Assembly (NCBI GenBank): GCA_036756425.1 | Contig: DAIOLC010000006.1 | Coordinates: forward strand, 21,785-85,784 | DNA length: 64,000 nt | Direction: 5' to 3' | Origin: UBA6115 sp012514225 | Lineage (GTDB): Bacteria; Bacillota; Clostridia; Christensenellales; Aristaeellaceae | Shown here: in pieces, positions 24,849-32,439 of the stretch | Layout of the letters: each line of letters opens with the position of its first letter | Position numbering within the stretch: position 1 is the first letter of the stretch | The notes under the pieces: generated by a model | What the model saw: only the letters and a program-made list of their open reading frames with translations | What the model was told of the DNA's origin: nothing | The model's database searches: none | Made by a program: the position numbers and the translations under genes

Positions 24849-25295
24849 ATGAAGAACAAGCCGGTCAAGCTGACCGTCACGGGCGTGGCCTACAACCGCA
24901 GCGAAGAGGACGAGGCCATGCGCATGACCACCTTCGGCACGCTGTCCGGCAGCCCGAAGCTCTGGAAGCTGCGCTACACCGAGCGGCAGGCGGACTCGGA
25001 CGAGAAGCATGACATCACCATGACCATGGGCGACGGGGTGGTCACCGTGGCGCGCAAGGGCTCCTTCGGCAGCGACCTGGTGTTCCGCAAGGGGCACCGC
25101 TACGAGGGCAGCTACCGCACGCCCTACGGCGACCTGGACATGGGCATCTTCCCCACCCAGGTGGACTACCGGATATCCAAGGAAGGCGACGGCGAGGTCA
25201 GCCTGCGCTACCAGTTGGACATCCAGGGACGCTACACCTCGGTGCACAAGCTGGACATCGCCTTTGAAACCAACAAGCAGGTCGGGCGGGCTTGA
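24849..25295 (+). CDS. DUF1934 domain-containing protein (YwiB-like)
   Basis: A 148-aa beta-barrel (calycin-like) protein of the DUF1934 family, common in Clostridia and Bacilli, function unknown. Typical elements: TVTGVAYNRSEEDEA at the start, a GTL-x-x-x-PKLWKLRYTE strand, MTMGDGVVTVARKG and TPYGDLDMGIFPTQVDY. ATG at 24849 is chosen over an upstream GTG (24840) because it is 8 nt from an AGGAGG. It opens a compact five-gene plus-strand group and overlaps the next ORF. Confidence 0.88.
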   Translation: MKNKPVKLTVTGVAYNRSEEDEAMRMTTFGTLSGSPKLWKLRYTERQADSDEKHDITMTMGDGVVTVARKGSFGSDLVFRKGHRYEGSYRTPYGDLDMGIFPTQVDYRISKEGDGEVSLRYQLDIQGRYTSVHKLDIAFETNKQVGRA

Positions 25296-25776
25296 GCCCG
25301 CGGCGCGGGAAGCCCGGGGGCTGCTGGGCGGCCGGGGCTTCGTCCGGCGCGACCGGGAAGGCCGCGCGCTGCTGGTGAGCGACGCGCCCCGCCGCTTTTC
25401 AATCGGCGGGGAGGCCGCGCGGGCCCTTTCGCGCCTCGCCCGGTCGGGCTGGGAGGCCTGGGAGGAAGGCGGGCTGCTGCTGATGGACTGGACGCCGGCG
25501 CGGTACCGCGCTTTTTTTTCCACACTCGGGCAAAGCCTGCCGGCGCCGGCCCCCGGGGACTGGGGGCTGTGCGCCATCCTGATGCGGCACCCGGGCGAAT
25601 GGGCGCAGGACAGGTACCGGGAGGCGCGGGCGGCGCTACTGACGTGGGACCGGGGGGACCGCGCGGCGCTTCGCGCCCTGGCCGGTTCGTCCCTGGCCCA
25701 GAGCCTGCGGGCAGGCAGGGCGCCCGCGCCCTTTTACGCCCCGCTGCTACGCAGCCTGGGGGAAAGGACGGAATAA
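25264..25776 (+). CDS. Hypothetical protein
   Basis: About 170 aa, not recognised. Arg- and Ala-rich, with a possible beta strand region (GFVRRDREGRALLVSDAPRR) and a helical second half containing DWGLCAILMRHPGEWAQDRY. No signal peptide. The start is unsure: the TTG at 25264 overlaps DUF1934 by 32 nt and lacks a good ribosome site; a CTG at 25321 is another candidate. The reading frame stays open for the whole interval and stops 3 nt before the MBL gene, which supports a real gene in the operon. Confidence 0.6.
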   Translation: MKPTSRSGGLEPAAREARGLLGGRGFVRRDREGRALLVSDAPRRFSIGGEAARALSRLARSGWEAWEEGGLLLMDWTPARYRAFFSTLGQSLPAPAPGDWGLCAILMRHPGEWAQDRYREARAALLTWDRGDRAALRALAGSSLAQSLRAGRAPAPFYAPLLRSLGERTE

Positions 25777-25779
25777 GCG

Positions 25780-26424
25780 ATGCTGATTACCTATCACGGG
25801 CACGCGGAGTTCCTGGCGGAGACCGCCAAGGGCCAGCGCGTGCTGTTCGACCCCTTCCCCGCGCAGATCGGGTTCCCGATGCGGCGGGTGCGGGCGGACG
25901 CGGTCGCCGTGTCCCACCATCACTTCGACCACGACTACGTGGACAAGGTGGACGGCCGGCCGGTTGTCGTCGACACCGCCGGCCGGCACACGCCCCTGCC
26001 CGGGGTCGCGCTGACGGGCACGCCCGCCTGGCACGACGGGGAAGGCGGGGCGCAGCGCGGGCAAATCCTGTGCTTCCTGCTGGAGGCGGACGGGCTGAAG
26101 GTGCTGCACCTGGGGGACTTGGGCGAGGTGCCGGGGGACGAGTTGAAGAACCGGCTGTTCATGCCCGATATCCTGCTCATCCCCGTGGGCGGCACCTATA
26201 CCCTGGACGCCGTCCAGGCGGCGGAGACGGTCGCCCTCCTGCAGCCCCGCGTGGTCATCCCCATGCACTACCGCACCGACCGGGGCGGCATCCAGAAAGT
26301 GGACACCCTGGCGCCCTTCCTGCAGGCGATGGCGCCGCTTGAGCCTTCCGTGCAGCCCCTCCTGCGGGTCACGCGGGAGGACCTGTCCCAGCAGCCGCGC
26401 CTGGTGGAACTGACCCCCCGCTGA
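25780..26424 (+). CDS. MBL-fold metal-dependent hydrolase (UPF0173-like)
   Basis: A 214-aa metallo-beta-lactamase-fold protein. The metal motif HHHFDHD is at about residues 46-52. Further ligand regions are TPAWHD, LHLGDLGE and VIPMHYRTD. Close in length and order to UPF0173/UlaG-like hydrolases; the substrate is unknown. It starts 3 nt after the hypothetical protein gene and is followed 4 nt later by divIC, so it belongs to the DUF1934-Ppx operon. Confidence 0.9.
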   Translation: MLITYHGHAEFLAETAKGQRVLFDPFPAQIGFPMRRVRADAVAVSHHHFDHDYVDKVDGRPVVVDTAGRHTPLPGVALTGTPAWHDGEGGAQRGQILCFLLEADGLKVLHLGDLGEVPGDELKNRLFMPDILLIPVGGTYTLDAVQAAETVALLQPRVVIPMHYRTDRGGIQKVDTLAPFLQAMAPLEPSVQPLLRVTREDLSQQPRLVELTPR

Positions 26425-26428
26425 GCCG

Positions 26429-26836
26429 GTGGACGCGCAGGGGAACCGCCCGGCGGAGGGCGAAAAGGGAAAAAGGCGGGCGCCGGCGCTGTGGCGCCTA
26501 AAGCAGGTCCGCGTGCCCTGGTACACGGTGGCCGCGGCCTTTTGCGCCATCGTGCTGATGGGTTGGGTGCTGGCGGGCAGCTATGACGCGGGCATCGAGC
26601 GCATGCGCGGCGCCATCGCCCAGGCTGGCGACCTGGTCTTCCAGAAAGAGCAGGAGGTGCTGCGGCTGACGGAGCAGGTCAAGCTGGCGTCGACCGACCA
26701 GTTCATCGCCGGTGAGGCCCGCAACAAATACGGCTACCTGTTCCCCGGGGAAATCCGCTTCGTGGTCACCAACCCGGAGGTGCTGGGCCTGCCGCCCCGG
26801 GACGCGCCGGCGGCCCCGCAGGCGCCCGCGCCTTGA
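26429..26836 (+). CDS. divIC: DivIC/FtsB-type septum formation initiator
   Basis: A 135-aa bitopic division protein. A short basic cytoplasmic tail, one membrane helix (about 34-52), a coiled coil (about 58-90) and the family's conserved ending EARNKYGYLFPGEIRFVV are followed by a Pro/Ala-rich tail. It would act in the divisome with FtsL and DivIB. GTG start; the stop overlaps the TTG start of the Ppx/GppA gene. Adjacency of divIC and an exopolyphosphatase gene is common in Clostridia. Confidence 0.87.
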   Translation: MDAQGNRPAEGEKGKRRAPALWRLKQVRVPWYTVAAAFCAIVLMGWVLAGSYDAGIERMRGAIAQAGDLVFQKEQEVLRLTEQVKLASTDQFIAGEARNKYGYLFPGEIRFVVTNPEVLGLPPRDAPAAPQAPAP

Positions 26837-27789
26837 GCCGGCCCGTCCCGCGCGCCGGCGTCGTCGCCATCGGCTCCAACTCCACCCGCATGCTCACCGC
26901 CGACCTGGACGCGCGGCTGGGCCGGCCTGTCCGCGGCCGTCAGGAAACGCGGCTTTTTTTGTCCATGGAAAACGGGTCGCTGCGCCCGGACGCCGTCCGG
27001 CGCGTGCGGGAGGCCGTCGCCGTCCTGCACCGGCAGGCGCTGGACGCGGGCGCCCAAAGGGTGCTGCTGACCGCCACCAGCGCGGTGCGCGACGCGGGGG
27101 ACGCGCGGCCGCTGGCCGAGGCGCTCCGGGCGGATACGGGGCTGCGCCTGAGGGTCCTTTCCGGCGCGAAGGAGGCAGCCTGGGCCTTCCTGGGCGCATG
27201 CTGGCCCTTCGGGGAGGGGGAGCGGCTGGGCGTCGTCGACATCGGCGGCGGCTCCACCGAAATCGCCCTGGGCACGCGGGAGCGGATGCGCTCCGCTTCC
27301 AGCCTGCAGCTGGGCGCGTCCCGGCTGTACGGAACCCACCCCGTGGAGGGCATCGAAAGCATGGAAGGCGCCGTGTCGCAGGCGCGGCGCCTGATGGAGG
27401 GCGTTTCGCCCGACCCGGATTTCCGCCCCGCGCGCTGGCTGCTGGTGGGCGGCACGGGGATGGCGCTCATCGGCCTGCTGAGCGGCCGGCCGACCCATTC
27501 CGGGGACATGGCCGACCAGGCCTTCACCCGGGAGCAAGCGTTGCGCGTACTGGAACGGCTGGCTCCGCTCGCGCCCGGGGAGCGCGCCAATCTGCCCGGG
27601 ATGACCCCGGGCCGGGAGCACATCCTGCCCACCGGCCTGGCTGTGCTTGTCGCGCTGATGGACCGCCTGGGCGTCGACGGGATGACGGTCACCGCCCGCA
27701 ACAACACCGACGGCTGCCTGTACGAATGGGCGCGCCGGCAGGCGGGGAAGGCGCAGAAAAAAACCGCCCCGGAATCACCGCGGGAATGA
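26833..27789 (+). CDS. Ppx/GppA family phosphatase
   Basis: Exopolyphosphatase/guanosine pentaphosphatase-family enzyme, 318 aa: an ASKHA fold with the N-terminal phosphate loop VAIGSNSTRM, the second motif VVDIGGGSTEIALG and the VGGTGMAL segment near residue 205. It lacks the C-terminal HD-type domain of long Ppx proteins, as is normal for the short clostridial type. The TTG start lies across the divIC stop. It would degrade polyphosphate or pppGpp. Last gene of its operon. Confidence 0.9.
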   Translation: MSRPVPRAGVVAIGSNSTRMLTADLDARLGRPVRGRQETRLFLSMENGSLRPDAVRRVREAVAVLHRQALDAGAQRVLLTATSAVRDAGDARPLAEALRADTGLRLRVLSGAKEAAWAFLGACWPFGEGERLGVVDIGGGSTEIALGTRERMRSASSLQLGASRLYGTHPVEGIESMEGAVSQARRLMEGVSPDPDFRPARWLLVGGTGMALIGLLSGRPTHSGDMADQAFTREQALRVLERLAPLAPGERANLPGMTPGREHILPTGLAVLVALMDRLGVDGMTVTARNNTDGCLYEWARRQAGKAQKKTAPESPRE

Positions 27790-27864
27790 CACAGTTTTGC
27801 CACAATCCTCCGCTATGCTCCTGCCATGGGGAACCGTTCCCCGCGAGAACATGAGGAGGAATGC

Positions 27865-28758
27865 ATGATGAAACGCACCCTGACGGCCCTGTTGGCGCTG
27901 GTTCTGGCGCTGGGCCTTTCCGCGGCTGCCTTGGCGGAGGCCGCCCCGGCTGAAACGCCCGCCCCGGACGTGGCGACCCTGCTCACCCAGGCCCTGCAGG
28001 ACGAGGGAGACGTCCGCGCCTACTATGAGGCCGCCGCAAAGGCCTACCCGCAGGTCCCGGCCTTCGCCAACTTGGCGCGCGCCGAGGCGGCGCATGAGCG
28101 CCTGCTCAAGGCCGCCGCCGGCAAGTACGGCGTGACGGTCGACGTCACCCCGGCGCAGACCGCCGTGCCCGCGACCGTGGAGGAAGCCCTGGCGCTGGCC
28201 GCCAAACTGGAGCAGGACGACATCGACCTCTACGCCGCGTTGCTCAAGACCCCCGGCCTGCCGCAGGACCTGGCCTTGGTGTTCACCCGGCTGCAGACGG
28301 CCTCCGCCCGCCACCTGGCCGCCGTCCAGCGCGCCGGCGGGCGGCCCGGGCAGCCCTACGGGATGGGCGGCCGCTGGAACAATGATGATGCCGCGCCGCA
28401 AATGCCCTACGGCCAGGGCGGCCGCTGGAACAACGATGATACAACGCCCCGGATGCCCTACGGCCAGGGCGGCCGCTGGAACAACGATGGCGCCGCGCCG
28501 CAGAGGCCCTACGGCCAGGGCGGCCGCTGGAACAACGACGATACAACGCCCCGGATGCCCTATGGCCAGGGCGGCCGCCGGAACAACGGCGATACAACGC
28601 CCCGGATGCCCCATGGGATGGGCGGCCGCTGGAACAACGATGGCGCCGCACCGCAGAGGCCCTACGGCCAGGGCGGACGCTGGAACAACAACGATACAAC
28701 GCCCCGGATGCCCTTCTGCCCCGCCATGCCGTGGAACGCCGTCCCGCAGAACCCCTGA
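27865..28758 (+). CDS. Exported ferritin-like (DUF2202-like) protein with a seven-unit RWNND repeat tail
   Basis: A 297-aa protein: signal peptide (about 1-24), a helical domain (about 35-160) with two E-x-x-H-like pairs (ARAEAAHERLL and the TASARHLAAV region) that resembles DUF2202/ferritin-like domains, then seven tandem 17-residue units of the form PYGQGGRWNNDDTTPRM. Units alternate between DDTTPRM and DGAAPQR types, so a 34-residue higher-order period is visible. The tail ends in FCPAMPWNAVPQNP. ATG at 27865 has an AGGAGGA site. Possible metal handling at the cell surface through the domain or the Asn/Asp-rich tail (inference). Confidence 0.78.
   Translation: MMKRTLTALLALVLALGLSAAALAEAAPAETPAPDVATLLTQALQDEGDVRAYYEAAAKAYPQVPAFANLARAEAAHERLLKAAAGKYGVTVDVTPAQTAVPATVEEALALAAKLEQDDIDLYAALLKTPGLPQDLALVFTRLQTASARHLAAVQRAGGRPGQPYGMGGRWNNDDAAPQMPYGQGGRWNNDDTTPRMPYGQGGRWNNDGAAPQRPYGQGGRWNNDDTTPRMPYGQGGRRNNGDTTPRMPHGMGGRWNNDGAAPQRPYGQGGRWNNNDTTPRMPFCPAMPWNAVPQNP
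28354..28710 (+). repeat. Seven tandem 51-bp coding repeats
   Basis: Seven in-frame units of 51 bp encode the 17-residue repeat of the ferritin-like protein. Neighbouring units differ in the DD/DG and TTPRM/AAPQR positions, and alternate units are more alike, which suggests duplication of a 102-bp pair. Confidence 0.9.
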
Positions 28759-29058
28759 GGCCGGCAAGCGGGCGGTTGTCATACCGTGCCGGAGACCCTG
28801 ATACGAAAAAAGCACCTTGATTGAAAGCCGCCCCTTCCGGGGCGGTTTTGCGCGCCAGGGAAGCGTCGATGAGTTCCCCTTGCTGCTGGCGTTCCGAAGG
28901 CGTTGCCGGCCCCTTGATTCCACAAGCGCGTTGTCTTCCGGCGAAGCCCTGGGGTTGTTTTGACTGTGTGCCGCCAGAAGGGCGATTGTTCCACCGGCGT
29001 TTTTCCAGTTCCCGTTTTCGCCGTTTTCCGCGTTTGGAATACACCTGCGTCCCGGGCG
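28759..29058. other. Intergenic, no gene seen
   Basis: About 300 bp between the ferritin-like gene and the SOS-type promoter. Apart from the terminator at 28828-28849 I see no coding potential or structured RNA. It is less GC-rich than its surroundings. Confidence 0.6.
28828..28849 (+). terminator. Rho-independent terminator
   Basis: CCGCCCC (28828-28834), TTCC loop, GGGGCGG (28839-28845), TTTT. It follows the ferritin-like gene. Confidence 0.8.
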
Positions 29059-29112
29059 TTGACACCCGCCCCGCTCCCTCCCTATACTGGGAACAAAAGG
29101 GAACAAACGTTC
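29059..29112 (+). promoter_or_regulatory. Promoter with LexA/DinR-type SOS box
   Basis: TTGACA (29059-29064), 18 bp, TATACT (29083-29088). GAACAAACGTTC at 29101-29112 is a perfect inner match to the Gram-positive LexA (DinR) site GAAC-RNRY-GTTC, placed just downstream of the expected start site, where a repressor would block transcription. Only the outermost bases of the consensus differ. A further GAACAAAAGG precedes it at 29091. Confidence 0.7.
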
Positions 29113-29133
29113 TTGTTTTAGGGAGTAATGGAC

Positions 29134-29325
29134 ATGACGGTGGAACTGCGGCGGCTGCGCACCCTGATGAACCTCGCCGGCGTGAGCCGGCGGGAGGCCG
29201 CCGGGGCGCTGTTTGTCAGCTACAGCGCGCTGAACCGCAAGCTGCGCGGCGAAATCGGCTTGACGCCGGAGGAGGCGCTGCGCATCGAGGCGCTCTGCGC
29301 CGGGAAGGCCGGGAAAACCGCGTGA
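29134..29325 (+). CDS. Small Cro/CI-type helix-turn-helix protein
   Basis: About 63 aa. A helix-turn-helix is evident: LRRLRTLMNLAGVSRREAAG, then LFVSYSALNRKLRGE and LTPEEALRIEALC, the layout of phage-like Cro/XRE regulators. The ATG at 29134 is preferred to the one at 29128 because it is 8 nt from GGGAG. It is transcribed from a promoter carrying an SOS box and is coupled to the sigma-like gene that follows (GTGA overlap). Probably a DNA-binding switch protein. Confidence 0.75.
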   Translation: MTVELRRLRTLMNLAGVSRREAAGALFVSYSALNRKLRGEIGLTPEEALRIEALCAGKAGKTA

Positions 29326-29723
29326 GCGCCCGGGAGATGCTGGAAAGTTACGGCGAGGGGCTGCGCGCGCTGGACACCCTGGAGCGCGAGCTGGCCGTCT
29401 GCCGCCGCCGCGCGAAAGAGGACGGCGACGGGGTGGAGCGCAACGCCGCCCGCGCGGAAACGCTGTCGCGGGAGGCGGCAACGCTGCGCCGGCGGCTTTA
29501 CAGGCGGCGCCGGGAGGCGGAAGCCTGGCTGGAGCGGCTGCCGAACGGGTCGGAGCGCCGGGTGCTGGCGCTTCGCTACCTGAACCTGCTGTCCTACGAC
29601 GAAATCAGCGAAATCTGCTACTTTTCCCAGCGGCACGTCTTTCGCCTGCATCGCCGGGCCGTCCTGCGGCTGCAGTCCCTGATGGAGGAGGAGGCGCGAA
29701 AAGCCGCGCCGTCCCTGCCCTGA
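29322..29723 (+). CDS. Sigma-70 region-4-like / phage-type HTH regulator
   Basis: A 133-aa protein. The first 80 residues are a charged, coiled-coil-like helix pair. The last 50 hold a sigma region-4-type HTH: RRVLALRYLNLLSYDEISEI followed by CYFSQRHVFRLHRRAVLRLQ. Such proteins are often encoded in prophages as late-gene activators (ArpU/DUF1492-like). GTG start overlaps the HTH gene stop. No prophage structural genes are near, so this is either a remnant or a stand-alone DNA-damage-responsive regulator pair. Confidence 0.72.
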   Translation: MSAREMLESYGEGLRALDTLERELAVCRRRAKEDGDGVERNAARAETLSREAATLRRRLYRRRREAEAWLERLPNGSERRVLALRYLNLLSYDEISEICYFSQRHVFRLHRRAVLRLQSLMEEEARKAAPSLP

Positions 29724-29777
29724 CGCGCGAATCCATACGCCGGTATACAGGGCTCTTTGTCGAATCAACTGCCCGGG

Positions 29778-30863
29778 TCAGGGCGCGCCTTCCGCCGGGC
29801 TGAAGCGGCCGATGCCCACGACGTCCTGCTGGTTGCGGGTCTTGTGGAAGCCGTTGTAGATGCCGGGGTCCATGACGTTCTTGCCCATGAACACCATCGC
29901 GGCGGTCTGCCCGCCGTCCAGGGTAAAGGCGTCCGTGCACCCCTGCTCCAGCAGCCGCTCGGCCACGAACATCAGCCCGGCGCCGGCGCTGCGCTTGTTG
30001 CGCCCCTCCACCATGATGCCCACGAAATGCCCGGGGGAAACGACGCCCAGGGCGCTGCGCGGCTCCAGGTGGGTAAAGCTCTTGGAGAGCCGGCCGTCCA
30101 GCACGCGGCCGGAGAACAGGACGGGGCCGAAGGCCAGCACGTCGGCCGCCCCGTGCGCCAGGTATTCCTCGGCGCTCATCTGCCCGGGGGTGCGCATCTC
30201 CACGTGCCCGTCGGGGAACAGCGCCAGCTCGTCCAGCGGCGGAATCTTGGCGACCGGATGTGTGTAGGTGAGCGTGTGCAGCACGCGGCCGTCCCGGATG
30301 ATCAGCCCGGGGCGTTCCTTTTTTTCCAGCCGCCAGGAGAACAGGTCCCCGTTCTGCGCGTACACCAGCCGGTTGTCCGCCGCGATGGCCTCGGGCTTGG
30401 CCCGGGCGGCCGGCTTGTCCTTCCTGGCGGAAACGGCGCGGAAGGCCTCTCTCCCGCGGAAATGGATGTGGGAGATGAACCACACCACGTTTTTCCCGCG
30501 CACTTTCGCGCTGCAGCGGGCGATATCCACCCGGAGGGTGGGGGACAGGTAGGCCCAGCGCCCTTCCTTTTCGTCGGCGTAGACGAACTCCGCCCGCGCG
30601 CCGCCGGGGGGCAGAAAGCCCTCCGCGTCCGTCTCCGGCCTTCCGTCAAAGGGCGGCGGCCCCAGGGAGGGCAGCGGGGAGGGGGACGGCGCGGGGGAAG
30701 GCGAAGGCGCGGGCGTGGTTCCGGAGGCGGGCTCGGCCTCAAGCTCCGCCACCTGAAAGTCCGGCGCCCCGGCGGGCGCGGGCAGGGGGAACAGCAGCAG
30801 GCAAAGCAGCAGCGCCGCCGCGCGCCGTGCCCATCTGGCCATGAAACCTAGGCGTCCCTTCAT
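29778..30863 (-). CDS. Phosphodiester glycosidase family protein (exported)
   Basis: A 361-aa paralogue of the two glycosidases in the envelope operon. It has a signal peptide (about 1-32), a Ser/Pro linker (about 48-72) and a NAGPA-type domain with FVYADEKEGRWAYLS, VLAFGPVLFSG, GHFVGIMVEGR, FTLDGGQTAAMVFMG and a terminal QDVVGIGRFSP. It most resembles the C-terminal half of the 3386-5056 protein (same KTRNQ/RTQN ending) but lacks DUF6273. ATG has a GGAGG site. It is monocistronic and faces the sigma-like gene tail to tail. Confidence 0.85.
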   Translation of the reverse strand: MKGRLGFMARWARRAAALLLCLLLFPLPAPAGAPDFQVAELEAEPASGTTPAPSPSPAPSPSPLPSLGPPPFDGRPETDAEGFLPPGGARAEFVYADEKEGRWAYLSPTLRVDIARCSAKVRGKNVVWFISHIHFRGREAFRAVSARKDKPAARAKPEAIAADNRLVYAQNGDLFSWRLEKKERPGLIIRDGRVLHTLTYTHPVAKIPPLDELALFPDGHVEMRTPGQMSAEEYLAHGAADVLAFGPVLFSGRVLDGRLSKSFTHLEPRSALGVVSPGHFVGIMVEGRNKRSAGAGLMFVAERLLEQGCTDAFTLDGGQTAAMVFMGKNVMDPGIYNGFHKTRNQQDVVGIGRFSPAEGAP

Positions 30864-30935
30864 TTTTGCCTCCGTGCCGTCACTGGCCCCATCTTAGCGG
30901 ACGCGGCTTCCGCCCGCAAGCGTTTTCCCGCCGGA

Positions 30936-30964
30936 TTGACAGGCGGGCCCGCGTTTTCTACAAT
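30936..30964 (+). promoter_or_regulatory. thrC promoter
   Basis: TTGACA (30936-30941), 17 bp, TACAAT (30959-30964). The expected start site is about 11 nt before the chosen ATG, so the leader is very short and there is no room for an attenuator or T-box. Confidence 0.8.
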
Positions 30965-30981
30965 CGCCCCGGAGGATGTCC

Positions 30982-32439
30982 ATGCGTTTTGAGAGCACCC
31001 GGGGGGAAAGCCCCAAGGTATTGGCGCCGGAGGCGCTGCTGTCGGGCGCCGCGCCGGACGGCGGGCTCTATTTGCCCGACAGCTTCCCCTCCCTTTCGCA
31101 CCTGCTGGATGCGGACCTGGACTATGCCGGCTTGGCGTCTGCGGTCTTTTCGGCGCTGCTGCCCGGCTTCCCGGGGGAAGAGCTGCGCCTGGCCGCGGAG
31201 TCGGCCTATCCGGGCGCCTTTGACACGCCGCAGGTCGCGCCGCTGGTGCCTTTGGGGGAGGATTACCTGCTGGAGCTGTTCCACGGCCCCACCGCCGCCT
31301 TCAAGGACCTGGCCCTGCAGGTCCTGCCGCGCCTGATGGCCCTGGCGCGGGAGCGCGTCGCCCCGGGGACGCGGGCGGTGGTCCTGGCCGCCACCAGCGG
31401 GGACACCGGCTCCGCCGCCATGCGGGGCTTCCGGAACCTGCCCGGCTTTCGCGTGCTGGCCTATTACCCGGGCAGGGGCATCAGCGCCGTGCAGGAGGCG
31501 CAGATGACCACCATGGCGGGGGACAACCTGGAGGCCGTCGCCGTCGACGGGAATTTCGACGACGCCCAGGCCGGCGTCAAGGCGGCCTTCGCGCGGGCGC
31601 GGGGCTGCCTGCCCCCGGGTGTCCTGCTTTCCAGCGCCAACTCCATCAATATCGGCCGGCTGGTGCCGCAAATCGTCTACTACGTCCACGCCCTGCGGGC
31701 GCTGCGCCGCATGGGCGCCCTGCCCCCGGGCGCGGAAGCGGACTTCGCCGTGCCCACCGGCAACTTCGGCGACATCCTGGCGGGCTATCTGGCGAAGGCC
31801 ATGGGGCTGCCCGTGGGCCGGCTGCTCTGCGCCTCCAACCGCAACCGCGTGCTGGCGGACTTCCTGGAAACCGGCGTATACGACCGGCGGCGGGAGCTGC
31901 TGCCCTCCCTCTCCCCCTCCATGGACATCCTGGTGTCCGGCAACCTGGAGCGCCTGCTCTACCTGGCCTCCGGCCGGGACGCCGCCCGGGTGCGCGGGTG
32001 GATGGAGGGCCTGAACAGGGAAGGCGCCTACCGGGTTCCGCCGGAGGTGCTGGAGGAAATCCAAAGGGACTTCGAAGGCGGCAGCGCGGACGACGCGCAG
32101 ACGCGCGCGGCCATCGCCCGGGCCTGGGAAGCGCACCATGCCCTGCTGGACCCGCATACCGCGGCGGGCTACGCCGTGATGCGGCGGGCGGCGCGCCGGC
32201 CCGGCCGGCCCCGGGTGTTGCTGGCCACCGCCTCGCCCTTCAAGTTTCCCCGCGTCGTGCTGTGCGCGCTGGGCCGCCCCGACCCCGGGGACGGCGCCTG
32301 GCCGGAGGCGCTGTGCGAGGCGGCCGGGCTGCCCGTGCCGCCCTCGCTCGCGGGCCTGTCCAGCCGCCCGCGCCTGCACCGGGAGCGTGTGACAAGGGAC
32401 GCCGTCGCGTCTGACGCGCTGGCGAGGGCGCTGGCATGA
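30982..32439 (+). CDS. thrC: Threonine synthase
   Basis: PLP enzyme converting O-phosphohomoserine to threonine, 485 aa, the long form found in Clostridia. The PLP lysine is Lys108 in HGPTAAFKDLALQ. AATSGDTGSAAM and SSANSINIGRLVPQ are further signature regions. ATG at 30982 is chosen over 30976 because GGAGG lies at a workable distance only for the former. The stop overlaps thrB (ATGA). Both are expressed from a consensus promoter. Confidence 0.96.
   Translation: MRFESTRGESPKVLAPEALLSGAAPDGGLYLPDSFPSLSHLLDADLDYAGLASAVFSALLPGFPGEELRLAAESAYPGAFDTPQVAPLVPLGEDYLLELFHGPTAAFKDLALQVLPRLMALARERVAPGTRAVVLAATSGDTGSAAMRGFRNLPGFRVLAYYPGRGISAVQEAQMTTMAGDNLEAVAVDGNFDDAQAGVKAAFARARGCLPPGVLLSSANSINIGRLVPQIVYYVHALRALRRMGALPPGAEADFAVPTGNFGDILAGYLAKAMGLPVGRLLCASNRNRVLADFLETGVYDRRRELLPSLSPSMDILVSGNLERLLYLASGRDAARVRGWMEGLNREGAYRVPPEVLEEIQRDFEGGSADDAQTRAAIARAWEAHHALLDPHTAAGYAVMRRAARRPGRPRVLLATASPFKFPRVVLCALGRPDPGDGAWPEALCEAAGLPVPPSLAGLSSRPRLHRERVTRDAVASDALARALA

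Noticed and set aside
27786..27819. ATGACA and TTGCCA 11 bp apart before the ferritin-like gene, similar to the two-component half-sites.
   Set aside because: The -10 lies 17 bp after the second site, unlike the 26-27 bp seen in the two matching promoters, and the surrounding block is not shared. Possible chance match.
28759..29127. Possible prophage remnant around the SOS cassette.
   Set aside because: No integrase, structural, lysis or attachment sequence is visible on either side; only the two regulator genes support it.
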